Assembly (NCBI RefSeq): GCF_021311115.1
Contig: NZ_JAJTNP010000006.1
Coordinates: 62,001 to 126,000, forward strand
DNA: 64,000 nt
Reading direction: 5' to 3'
From: Chryseobacterium gwangjuense
GTDB taxonomy: Bacteria; Bacteroidota; Bacteroidia; Flavobacteriales; Weeksellaceae
A model generated the notes under the pieces. The model did not search any database. It was not told where the DNA came from and worked only from the letters and a program-made list of their open reading frames with translations. Below, in pieces: positions 38,774-47,126 of the stretch. A program made the position numbers and the translations under genes. How positions within the stretch are numbered: the stretch's first letter is position 1; the number at the start of each line of letters is the position of its first letter.

Positions 38774-41700
38774 ATGAAGAAACTAACAGCAGGTGTGCTT
38801 GTATTAGTACTATCTTCGTCTCTAGCCATTGCTAATGCGCAGCAGACTAAGAAAGATACTATTAAAACACAAGACATTGAGGGTGTAGTAGTAACTGCAC
38901 TTGGTATTAAAAGAGAAAAAAAGTCACTCGGCTATTCATCCCAAACTTTAGACGCGGAAAAAGTAAATTCAGTACCTACCAGTAATTTTATCAATAATTT
39001 ATCAGGTAAAGTGGCAGGTATGGAAATTAAAAACAATGGAAACTTTGGTGGATCGAGTAATATTGTTCTAAGAGGGGCAAAAAGTATTACAGGTGATAAT
39101 CAGGCATTGATCGTATTAGATGGAGTCCCAATTATCAGTGGTAACTTAAACTCAGGCGATGCTTCAAAAGGACGTGACGGGTTTGATTTCGGTAATGCCA
39201 CAGCAGACATTGACCCCAATAATATTGAATCAATAAATGTACTTAAAGGTGCTGCTGCTACAGCATTATATGGAAGTATGGCCGCTAATGGAGCTGTTAT
39301 CATCACTACTAAAAAAGGAAAACGAAGCAAATCTTTAGGACTTTCAATTAATTCTACGGTTTCAGTGGGATCAATAGATAAATCAACATTTCCAAAATAT
39401 CAGAAACTTTACGGAGCAGGTTATAATGGTGAAGATAGCTTTGGAAGTGGCGATGCGAATGGAGATGGAATTCCTGATACAATTGCTCCAACAGGAGATG
39501 ATGCATCTTATGGTCCTGCTTATAATCCAAATTTACTGGTATATCAATGGAACGCCTTTGTTCCTGGAAATCCCAATTTTGGAAAGGCAACACCATGGGT
39601 GGCTGCAAAAAATGATCCGAGTAAGTTTTTTCAAAAGTCATTATCTTTTGTCAACAGTTTCAATCTAAATGGTGGGGATGAGCTAAATACATATAATTTA
39701 ACATTTACTAATAATAATGAAACGGGGATTCTTCCTAATAGTAAATTGAATAAGAATATGTTAAGTGGTAACTACAGCCGAAAATTTGCGGATAATTTTA
39801 CAGTGAGAACATTCTTAACCTTTAATGATCAAACAACAGTAGGTAGAAACTCTGTAGGATATGGAGATAATATACTTACAGGGTTTAGACAATGGTGGCC
39901 ATTGAATGTTGATATCCTGGAATTGAGAGACGAATATTTCAGAACGAATAAAAATTATACATGGAATATGAATGCTCCTCTTGATGGAGATTTGTCTGCC
40001 GCTTTTTGGAATAATCCTTATTGGGACAGATACCAAAATTATTCTTCTGATGATAAAACAAGATTAATCACGGGTGTCGAACTATCATATGATATTACTA
40101 AAAAATTTAATATTTTAGGTAGAGCAACTGTAGACTATACATCAAGTAAACAGGAACTCAGAAAAGCGGTAGGAAGTCACGCTGAAGAGTTTGGTCTTGC
40201 TCAGGCTGATGAAACTTCCGGATATTGGGTATATGATGATACAATCATGAGACAGACTTATGATTTAATAGGAAGATATACATGGAATGTATCAGATAAG
40301 CTTAATGCATTATTTGTAGCTGGAGGACAATTTATGGATCAGCATCAAAGAAGTACTGAAAACTCTACAACTGGAGGATTGATCATTCCAGGATTATATA
40401 CAGTAGGGAATTCGAGAGCTTATTATCCTTCGATAGAAAATAACATAAGGGGGCAGAAAGCAGGAATTTATGCTCAAGCTTCTGTGGACTACGATAAATA
40501 TTTATTCTTAGAAGGTACTATTCGTAATGATACTTCTACTGCATTACCTAAGTCTAATAGAAACTATACTTATTTTTCATTAGGTTCAAGCTTTGTATTT
40601 TCAGAATTATTTAAAAGTAGCTGGCTAAATTTTGGAAAAGTAAGATTAAGCTATGCAGAAGTAGGAAATGATATGGCATTTGGAAAGCCTGGGTTCTTTT
40701 CATCTAGAGGTACTGTGAGTGGACTTCCAATGGCAGATATAAGTAACACGTATGTTAATTTTGATGCTTTAAAACCTGAAAGACAGAAAAGTTGGGAGGT
40801 AGGTTTAGAAACATCAATGTTTAAAAGAAGAGTAACTTTAGATGTGTCACTTTATAAAACAAATACTAAGGATCTATTGTTTAGTGTACCACAATCCCCA
40901 TCTACTTCTTATAGTTTTTCATTAATTAATGCTGGAGAAACTCAAAACAAAGGTGTGGAAGTCGCATTAGGATTAGTTCCTCTAAAAAGTTCTGATTTTC
41001 AATGGGATATTAATGTAAACTGGTCTAAAAATAAAAATACAGTTGTTGCTTTAAATCAAGGCAGAAACAATCTGCAGTTAGCAAGTTTTCAAGAAACTAC
41101 TTTAAATGCAACAGTAGGGGAAGCCTACGGAACATTTAGAGGAACAGGTTTTGTTTATGATGCCAATGGAAATAAAGTTGTAGACGACGATGGTCATTAT
41201 TTAGTAGCAACGGATAGAGTATTAGGTAATATACAAGCTGACTGGATAGGAGGTATTTATAATACCTTTAGATATAAAAACTTCTCATTTGGATTCTTAA
41301 TTGATGTGAAAAAAGGAGGGAGTGTTTATTCTCTTGACCAATCTTATGGAGGTTTAACAGGGGTTTATGATTATAGTGCAGGGTTGAATGATTTAGGAAA
41401 TCCGATTAGAAATCCTTTAACTAATGGATCTAACTCCGGAGGTATTATTTTACCTGGTGTGAAACAAGATGGAACTCCCAATGATATAAGAATTGATGCT
41501 TCTTACGCTGGAGGAGCCTTTGGAACGGATGCAGGAATACCTCAAGAAGCATTTATTTACGATGCATCTTATGTAAAATTGAGAGAAGCAAAAATATCAT
41601 ATACTTTACCCTCTGATTTGTTGAAGAATACGTTCATTAAAGGTATGACATTAAGTTTATTGGGACAAAATCTATGGATTATTCATAAAAATTTACCAGA

Positions 41701-41806
41701 TGCAGATCCGGAAGCAGGAACTTCTTCAGGTAATATTCAAGGTTTCCAATCTGGGGTGATGCCTTCTACTCGAATTTACTCATTTAACGTAAAATTAGAC
41801 TTCTAA
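38774..41806 (+). CDS. SusC/RagA-family TonB-dependent outer-membrane transporter
   Basis: 1010 residues. The signal peptide MKKLTAGVLVLVLSSSLAIANAQ is nearly the same as that of the upstream homologue. As there, no regulatory-like N-terminal domain is present. TonB-box-like IEGVVVTALG is followed by the plug (NFINNLSGKVAGMEIKNNG, NQALIVLDGVPI, GAAATALYGSMAANGAVIITTKKG), then the barrel ending RIYSFNVKLDF. Sequence divergence in the barrel suggests a different ligand from the first pair. It pairs with the SusD protein encoded 12 bp downstream. Confidence 0.93.
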   Translation: MKKLTAGVLVLVLSSSLAIANAQQTKKDTIKTQDIEGVVVTALGIKREKKSLGYSSQTLDAEKVNSVPTSNFINNLSGKVAGMEIKNNGNFGGSSNIVLRGAKSITGDNQALIVLDGVPIISGNLNSGDASKGRDGFDFGNATADIDPNNIESINVLKGAAATALYGSMAANGAVIITTKKGKRSKSLGLSINSTVSVGSIDKSTFPKYQKLYGAGYNGEDSFGSGDANGDGIPDTIAPTGDDASYGPAYNPNLLVYQWNAFVPGNPNFGKATPWVAAKNDPSKFFQKSLSFVNSFNLNGGDELNTYNLTFTNNNETGILPNSKLNKNMLSGNYSRKFADNFTVRTFLTFNDQTTVGRNSVGYGDNILTGFRQWWPLNVDILELRDEYFRTNKNYTWNMNAPLDGDLSAAFWNNPYWDRYQNYSSDDKTRLITGVELSYDITKKFNILGRATVDYTSSKQELRKAVGSHAEEFGLAQADETSGYWVYDDTIMRQTYDLIGRYTWNVSDKLNALFVAGGQFMDQHQRSTENSTTGGLIIPGLYTVGNSRAYYPSIENNIRGQKAGIYAQASVDYDKYLFLEGTIRNDTSTALPKSNRNYTYFSLGSSFVFSELFKSSWLNFGKVRLSYAEVGNDMAFGKPGFFSSRGTVSGLPMADISNTYVNFDALKPERQKSWEVGLETSMFKRRVTLDVSLYKTNTKDLLFSVPQSPSTSYSFSLINAGETQNKGVEVALGLVPLKSSDFQWDINVNWSKNKNTVVALNQGRNNLQLASFQETTLNATVGEAYGTFRGTGFVYDANGNKVVDDDGHYLVATDRVLGNIQADWIGGIYNTFRYKNFSFGFLIDVKKGGSVYSLDQSYGGLTGVYDYSAGLNDLGNPIRNPLTNGSNSGGIILPGVKQDGTPNDIRIDASYAGGAFGTDAGIPQEAFIYDASYVKLREAKISYTLPSDLLKNTFIKGMTLSLLGQNLWIIHKNLPDADPEAGTSSGNIQGFQSGVMPSTRIYSFNVKLDF

Positions 41807-41818
41807 AAAAGAATTACA

Positions 41819-43282
41819 ATGAAAAAAATATTTTCAATACTTACTATAGGATCTTTGGCAGTACTTACAGGGTGTGTCAATGGTGATGATGATTTTAATA
41901 ATAATCAAACTCAGCCATATCAGGTTCCTGCAGAGCTAGCCTTTACTAATGCTCAGAAAGAATTAATCGATCAAATGGAGACGCCAAGTGTGAATTTAAA
42001 CGTATTTAGGTTTTTTCAACATTATTTGGCTACAACTATTTATAGAAATGATGCGCGCTTTAACTTCACTGGAACTAGAAAAGTGCCAGATAATATGTGG
42101 TTGGCACTATATACCGATGTTTTAGGTAATCTTAATGAAGCAAAAAAAATCATTCCAACAGAAGTAAAACCTGCAGAATTAACACAAACAGCCTGGGATA
42201 AACAGCAGGCAAATAAATTAGCAATTATCAATATACTTGAAATTTATACCTATCAGGTTTTAGTGGATAGTTTTGGGAACGTCCCATATTCAGAGGCAGC
42301 TAAGGTTGAGACTATTGTTTTGCCAAAATATGATGATGCAAAAACAATTTATGCTGATTTAATAAATAGGCTAAATGTACTTTTACCGACTTTAGATACT
42401 GCATACCCAAGTTTTAAAGCCGGAGATAATATCTATGGTGGAGATGTGGGAGAGTGGATTACTTTTGCGAATAGTCTTAAATTAAAATTGGGAATTAACC
42501 TTGCTGACGTAAATCCTACTTTAGCCAAGCAAACGGTAGAATCTGCTGTTAGCGGGGGAGTTTTATTGACAAATTCTACAAATGCATTATTTAAGTATGA
42601 TGGTACTTCACCAAACTTTAATCGTCTATATGCTGAAGTAATTGCTAGTAACAGAAACGATTTTGTTGCTGAAGAAGGTATCGTAAACGCAATGAATACT
42701 TTAAGTGATCCAAGAAGACCTTCTTATTTTTCTTCAGTTGGAGGAGGTACATATGTGGGAGGTACTGTAGGTCTTAGTAATTCCTATGCCTCCAAATCTC
42801 ATATTGGAGAAAGTTTGTTAGCTCCGAATAAAACAGGTGTTTTGTTCGATGCTGCAGAAGTTAATTTTTACTTGGCAGAAGCTGCTTCAAGAGGATATAA
42901 TGTTGGTGGTACCGCAGCTGGTTATTATAATACTGCAATTACTCAGTCTATGGCTCAATGGGGAATTACTGGTGCGGCAGTTACTACTTATTTAGCCAAC
43001 CCTAGTGTAGTATATTCTGCAGTAAATTGGAAGCAAAGAATTGGTGAACAAGCTTGGATTGCCATGTATAATAGAGGATTTGAATCTTGGAATTTTTATA
43101 GAAGACTGGATTATCCTGTAATGACTGCTCCAAATGCAATACCGGCAGCAGAAGGAAAGGTTCCGACAAGATTAACTTATCCAATTAATGAACAAACAGT
43201 TAATGGTAGCAATTGGAGTCAAGCATCATCTGCAATCGGAGGAGATAAATTGACCGTAAAGGTATTCTGGGATATTAATTAA
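41819..43282 (+). CDS. SusD/RagB-family nutrient-binding lipoprotein
   Basis: 487 residues, lipoprotein signal MKKIFSILTIGSLAVLTGC with the lipid Cys at 19, followed by an acidic VNGDDDF stretch that in Bacteroidota directs lipoproteins to the surface. Helical SusD core: AIINILEIYTYQVLVDSFGNV, KYDDAKTIYADLINRLNVLL and a C-terminal AAEVNFYLAEAASRGY. SusD-like_2 type, as in the first pair. It is cotranscribed with the preceding susC. Confidence 0.92.
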   Translation: MKKIFSILTIGSLAVLTGCVNGDDDFNNNQTQPYQVPAELAFTNAQKELIDQMETPSVNLNVFRFFQHYLATTIYRNDARFNFTGTRKVPDNMWLALYTDVLGNLNEAKKIIPTEVKPAELTQTAWDKQQANKLAIINILEIYTYQVLVDSFGNVPYSEAAKVETIVLPKYDDAKTIYADLINRLNVLLPTLDTAYPSFKAGDNIYGGDVGEWITFANSLKLKLGINLADVNPTLAKQTVESAVSGGVLLTNSTNALFKYDGTSPNFNRLYAEVIASNRNDFVAEEGIVNAMNTLSDPRRPSYFSSVGGGTYVGGTVGLSNSYASKSHIGESLLAPNKTGVLFDAAEVNFYLAEAASRGYNVGGTAAGYYNTAITQSMAQWGITGAAVTTYLANPSVVYSAVNWKQRIGEQAWIAMYNRGFESWNFYRRLDYPVMTAPNAIPAAEGKVPTRLTYPINEQTVNGSNWSQASSAIGGDKLTVKVFWDIN

Positions 43283-43311
43283 AACTAAACCTCAGTTAGC
43301 ATTCATATTTT

Positions 43312-43333
43312 AAAGCCGCCTTCGGGCGGTTTT
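43312..43333 (+). terminator. Terminator of the second susCD pair
   Basis: CCGCC-TTCG-GGCGG stem with flanking A/T pairs and a long T-run; same core as the terminator of the first pair. Confidence 0.94.
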
Positions 43334-43343
43334 TTTATTTCCG

Positions 43344-43351
43344 TATATTTG
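43344..43351 (+). promoter_or_regulatory. -7 promoter element of argS
   Basis: TATATTTG, 18 bp before the argS start; the corresponding -33 region overlaps the T-run of the preceding terminator. Confidence 0.55.
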
Positions 43352-43369
43352 TACTTTCAAAATAGAATA

Positions 43370-45130
43370 ATGAATATTAAAAATATAATAGGATTAAAAC
43401 TGGCAGGTGTTATTCTGAATGTCTATCAGTTGAAAGATATAAACCTTGAAATCCAGGAGAATAAAACGGAATTTGAAGGAGATTTTACGATTGTGACTTT
43501 TCCTTTGGTGAAGCAGTTGAAAAAAAATCCGGAGAGTATTGGGGTAGAATTAGGAGAAGCTTTAACGGAACAAACTGAATTATTAGAAAGTTTCAATGTA
43601 GTTAAAGGATTTCTTAATGTTAAAATTAAAAATCAGTTTTTTGTAGATAATTTCAGATCGGTAGCCAATCAGTTTGATACAGTGGAAAAGAAAAATTCTA
43701 CAGTAATGGTGGAATATTCTTCTCCGAATACGAATAAACCTCTTCACTTAGGACATATCAGAAATAATTTATTAGGATTTTCTGTTGCTCAGATCCTTAA
43801 AGAAGCGGGTTATGATGTGATTAAAACTCAAATCATTAATGATAGAGGAATTCATATCTGTAAGTCGATGCTGGCTTGGGAAAAATTCGGACAAGGCGAA
43901 ACTCCAGATGCAACGAATACTAAAGGAGATAAATTCGTTGGGAACTATTACGTGAAATTCGATCAGGAATATAAGCAGGAAATTGCTCAGCTTGTCGCTC
44001 AGGGAATGAGTGAAGATCAGGCAAAAAAAGAAGCTCCTTTGATGAAAGAAGCTCAAAAAATGTTGCTGGATTGGGAAAATGGAGATGAAAAAGTAAGAAA
44101 TCTTTGGAATGAAATGAATTCTTGGGTATATAAAGGATTCAATGAAACGTATAAGAGATTAGGAGTAGATTTCGATCAGGTACAATACGAAAGTAATACA
44201 TATATCTTAGGAAAAGACCTTATTCAGGAAGGTTTGGATAAAGGTGTTTTATATCAGAAAGAAGACGGTTCTGTTTGGTGTGACCTTACGGATGAAGGAT
44301 TGGATCAGAAACTTTTATTGCGTTCAGACGGAACTTCGGTTTATATGACCCAGGATTTGGGAACTGCGGTAGAACGTTTTAAACAAAATGATATTCAAAA
44401 ACTGATTTATACAGTAGGAAACGAACAGGATTATCATTTCCAGGTTTTATTTAAGATCTTAGGAAAACTGGGATATTCTTGGGCAGATCAGTTGTATCAT
44501 TTATCTTACGGTATGGTAGAGCTTCCTAACGGGAAAATGAAATCCCGTGAAGGAACAGTAGTAGATGCTGATGATCTGATGCAGGAAATGTATACGATCG
44601 CAAAATCTAAAGCTGAAGAATTAGGGAAGTTAGAAAACCTGACAGAAGAAGAAAAGAATGCCAACTATGAAAATGTAGGAATTGGGGCATTGAAATATTT
44701 CATGCTGAAAGTGGATCCGAAGAAAAAAATGCTGTTCAACCCTGAAGAAAGTATTGATTTTAATGGAAATACAGGTCCTTTTATTCAGTATACTTTTGCA
44801 CGTATTCAGTCTTTGCTGGCTAAAGCAAATTTTGAACAGAAAGAAATTGCTGCCGTTGAGTTAAATCAATCTGAAAAAGAACTGATCATGCAGCTGGCAA
44901 ATTATAAAATTGTTGTTGAAAAAGCAGCGGAAGCTTTAAGTCCGGCTTTGGTGGCAAACTATGTTTATGATTTGGTGAAAACATATAATTCTTTCTATCA
45001 GAGTAATCCAATTATGAATCAGGAGGATGAGAATGTAAAGCAGTTCCGTCTGAGTGTATCGGATCTTACCGCAAAAACAATAAAAAAATCGTTGCAGCTC
45101 TTAGGAATAAAAACTGTAAACAGAATGTAA
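43370..45130 (+). CDS. argS: Arginyl-tRNA synthetase
   Basis: 586 residues from the Met of MNIKNIIGLKLAG; seven upstream codons in frame overlap the promoter and are excluded. Charges tRNA-Arg. The N-terminal Add-1 domain is followed by the class I core with SSPNTNKPLHLGHIRNN (HIGH motif as HLGH). The KMSKS equivalent is GKMKSREGTVV, the form usual in ArgRS. The C-terminal anticodon-binding helices end in ALSPALVANYVYDLVKTYNSFY. It is a single gene with promoter and terminator. Confidence 0.97.
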   Translation: MNIKNIIGLKLAGVILNVYQLKDINLEIQENKTEFEGDFTIVTFPLVKQLKKNPESIGVELGEALTEQTELLESFNVVKGFLNVKIKNQFFVDNFRSVANQFDTVEKKNSTVMVEYSSPNTNKPLHLGHIRNNLLGFSVAQILKEAGYDVIKTQIINDRGIHICKSMLAWEKFGQGETPDATNTKGDKFVGNYYVKFDQEYKQEIAQLVAQGMSEDQAKKEAPLMKEAQKMLLDWENGDEKVRNLWNEMNSWVYKGFNETYKRLGVDFDQVQYESNTYILGKDLIQEGLDKGVLYQKEDGSVWCDLTDEGLDQKLLLRSDGTSVYMTQDLGTAVERFKQNDIQKLIYTVGNEQDYHFQVLFKILGKLGYSWADQLYHLSYGMVELPNGKMKSREGTVVDADDLMQEMYTIAKSKAEELGKLENLTEEEKNANYENVGIGALKYFMLKVDPKKKMLFNPEESIDFNGNTGPFIQYTFARIQSLLAKANFEQKEIAAVELNQSEKELIMQLANYKIVVEKAAEALSPALVANYVYDLVKTYNSFYQSNPIMNQEDENVKQFRLSVSDLTAKTIKKSLQLLGIKTVNRM

Positions 45131-45134
45131 ATAT

Positions 45135-45161
45135 AAAGGCTTTTGAATTTCAAAAGCCTTT
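45135..45161 (+). terminator. Terminator of argS
   Basis: 11-bp stem AAAGGCTTTTG/CAAAAGCCTTT with a 5-nt loop and T-run. Confidence 0.93.
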
Positions 45162-45274
45162 TTTCTTGTGGTAAACATAGTTTCTTGGAGGCTTAGTTAT
45201 ATTTCTTACAAATTTCGGAATGTTTTATACAATTTTCGATAATGCTGAACTGATAATTTTGCCAAAAATTAATT

Positions 45275-46132
45275 ATGATAATGAGTACATTAAAGAAACT
45301 TTTTTATGTGGCTTCAATTTTTGCTTTTGTAGCTACTTTTGTATCATGTAGTTCAGATAATAATGAAAGTGAGATAGAAACGCCATCCCAAGTCTTATCG
45401 TCAACACCTTGGGAAACAACCGGAGCGAAAGATAAAGACGGAAATTCAGTTGCTCTTACTGATCCAAGTGTAAGCGGATTTGTAGGGTATTCATACTTTA
45501 AAGCAGATGGAAATTTTGCCATTTATGGATTGAATGATGTGTTGAGATCAAGAGGAACATGGTCTGTATCTGCAGACGGAAAAACCAGAACCATTACCGC
45601 TTTAAAACCTGATGGAACGACTCTTTTTACACGTGTTGTTGATATTCTTGTTTTAAATAAAAATGAATTTACTTACAGAATTCACACGAACCCAAACGAT
45701 TCCTCTGTGTTTTATGATATTAAGCACTCGAGAGTAAGTCATGCAGAGCCTAATCTTGGTCAGCTTATACTGGCATCTACACCTTGGGAAACTACTGGAG
45801 CAAAAGATAAAAATGGAAGTCTGGTTGCTTTAACGGATCCCAAAGTGAGCGGATTTGTAGGATATTCTTATTTCAGAGCAAATGGAGCGTATGCTATTTA
45901 TGGATTAAATGATGTCCTGAGATCACAAGGAACCTGGTCTATATCTCCGGATGGGAAAAAAAGAACTATCACCGCATTAGATGCTAACGGAAATGTGATA
46001 TTCACCAGAGTTGTAGATATTCTTACCCTGAATAATACAGAGTTTATCTACAGAATAGTACCCGATGCAACCAATAACCCGACAGAATTCTATGATATTA
46101 TCCATAAACCGGTTAATCATCTGGAACCCTAA
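45275..46132 (+). CDS. Lipoprotein with two DUF4822 domains
   Basis: 285 residues (start could be the third codon). The signal ends in VATFVSCSSDNNESE, a lipobox with Cys about residue 25 and an acidic export tail. Two tandem domains of about 115 residues follow. Each starts STPWETTGAKDK and continues VALTDP, SGFVGYSYF, YGLNDVLRS-x-GTWS, RTITAL, FTRVVDIL and FYDI, ending in a His-x-EP motif. This is DUF4822, a lipocalin-like beta-barrel of unknown ligand. The two copies are more than 60% identical by eye, which indicates a recent internal duplication. It has no operon partner. Confidence 0.88.
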   Translation: MIMSTLKKLFYVASIFAFVATFVSCSSDNNESEIETPSQVLSSTPWETTGAKDKDGNSVALTDPSVSGFVGYSYFKADGNFAIYGLNDVLRSRGTWSVSADGKTRTITALKPDGTTLFTRVVDILVLNKNEFTYRIHTNPNDSSVFYDIKHSRVSHAEPNLGQLILASTPWETTGAKDKNGSLVALTDPKVSGFVGYSYFRANGAYAIYGLNDVLRSQGTWSISPDGKKRTITALDANGNVIFTRVVDILTLNNTEFIYRIVPDATNNPTEFYDIIHKPVNHLEP

Positions 46133-46145
46133 TAATTGTAATGTG

Positions 46146-46175
46146 AAAAAGAAACTCCTAGGAGTTTCTTTTTTT
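46146..46175. terminator. Bidirectional terminator
   Basis: Perfect palindrome AAAAAGAAACTCC-TA-GGAGTTTCTTTTT with flanking A/T runs between converging genes. Confidence 0.9.
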
Positions 46176-47095
46176 TATGTTTGTGCTTTTCTGCTGTCTT
46201 CATAAAGCTTAGCATTGCTCCATTTAGCATGTTTTGAAGGGATAATTTTATATCCTTTTTTGTAGGTGTAAATTTTTGTAAACTCAGCTCCGAAAAATAT
46301 AAGCATACAGGAATAATTGATCCACATCATAATTAAAATGACAGTTCCTGCCGTACCAAATGCAGAAGTGGGTTTAGCCGTTCCGAAATAGAGGCTTAAT
46401 AAAAATTTTCCCAGCGTAAAAAGAATTGCGGTAAGGAATGCGCCTTTCCATACCGGTTTCCAGCTGATTTCTACATCAGGAAGTACTTTGAACATTAAGG
46501 CAAATAAAAACATCACGACCCCAAAACCAACAGCAAAATTGATGAATTCCACCAACATATAAGTTTCTAAACCAAAATATTGAGTGATAAACTTGTTGAA
46601 AATACTTATTAAAGAAGATAAAATCATGGTAATCATCAGTAAAAAACCAAGAATCAGAATCATTCCTAGTGAATTGGCTCTATCCAGCAGAAATTTTACG
46701 ATGGCTTTTTTAGGAGCAGCTTCCACATCCCAAAGCGTATTTAATGAATGTTGCAGCTGAAAAAATAGAGTGGTGGAACCAAAAACCAATGAACCGATTC
46801 CTATGATTTTCATGAAAATATTCTGCTTGTCGATTAAAGCTCCCGCAATCATGTTTTCTATACTTTTAGCAGCATCGGATCCCATCAAACCACTGATTTG
46901 CTGGCTTATTTCTCCGCGTATCGCTTCTTCTCCAAGAAAGTAGCCTGCGATCCAAATAATGATAATTAATAACCCTGGAATCGAAAAAATAGCATAATAA
47001 GCCAGACTCGCAGAATTTGTGGTAGCAGGAGAACTGTTCCAGGCAGAGAATGTTTCCTTTACGACTTCCCAGAAAAATCTTATATTCTTTATCAT
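46175..47095 (-). CDS. YihY/BrkB-family inner-membrane protein
   Basis: I start at the Met of MIKNIRFFWEVVKETF (306 residues), because the longer frame overlaps the tamL gene. Six membrane helices are visible: SLAYYAIFSIPGLLIIIIWI, FMKIIGIGSLVFGSTTLFFQ, LGMILILGFLLMITMIL, LVEFINFAVGFGVVMFLFAL, GAFLTAILFTLGKFLLSLY and AFGTAGTVILIMMWINYSCM. The order and the GTAGTVILIMMWINYSC signature fit YihY/BrkB. Recent work links YihY to phospholipid traffic to the outer membrane with TamB-like proteins, which agrees with its position directly behind tamB and tamL. Confidence 0.9.
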   Translation of the reverse strand: MIKNIRFFWEVVKETFSAWNSSPATTNSASLAYYAIFSIPGLLIIIIWIAGYFLGEEAIRGEISQQISGLMGSDAAKSIENMIAGALIDKQNIFMKIIGIGSLVFGSTTLFFQLQHSLNTLWDVEAAPKKAIVKFLLDRANSLGMILILGFLLMITMILSSLISIFNKFITQYFGLETYMLVEFINFAVGFGVVMFLFALMFKVLPDVEISWKPVWKGAFLTAILFTLGKFLLSLYFGTAKPTSAFGTAGTVILIMMWINYSCMLIFFGAEFTKIYTYKKGYKIIPSKHAKWSNAKLYEDSRKAQT

Positions 47096-47126
47096 AACAG
47101 GATCGGAATTTGTTAAACATACAAAG

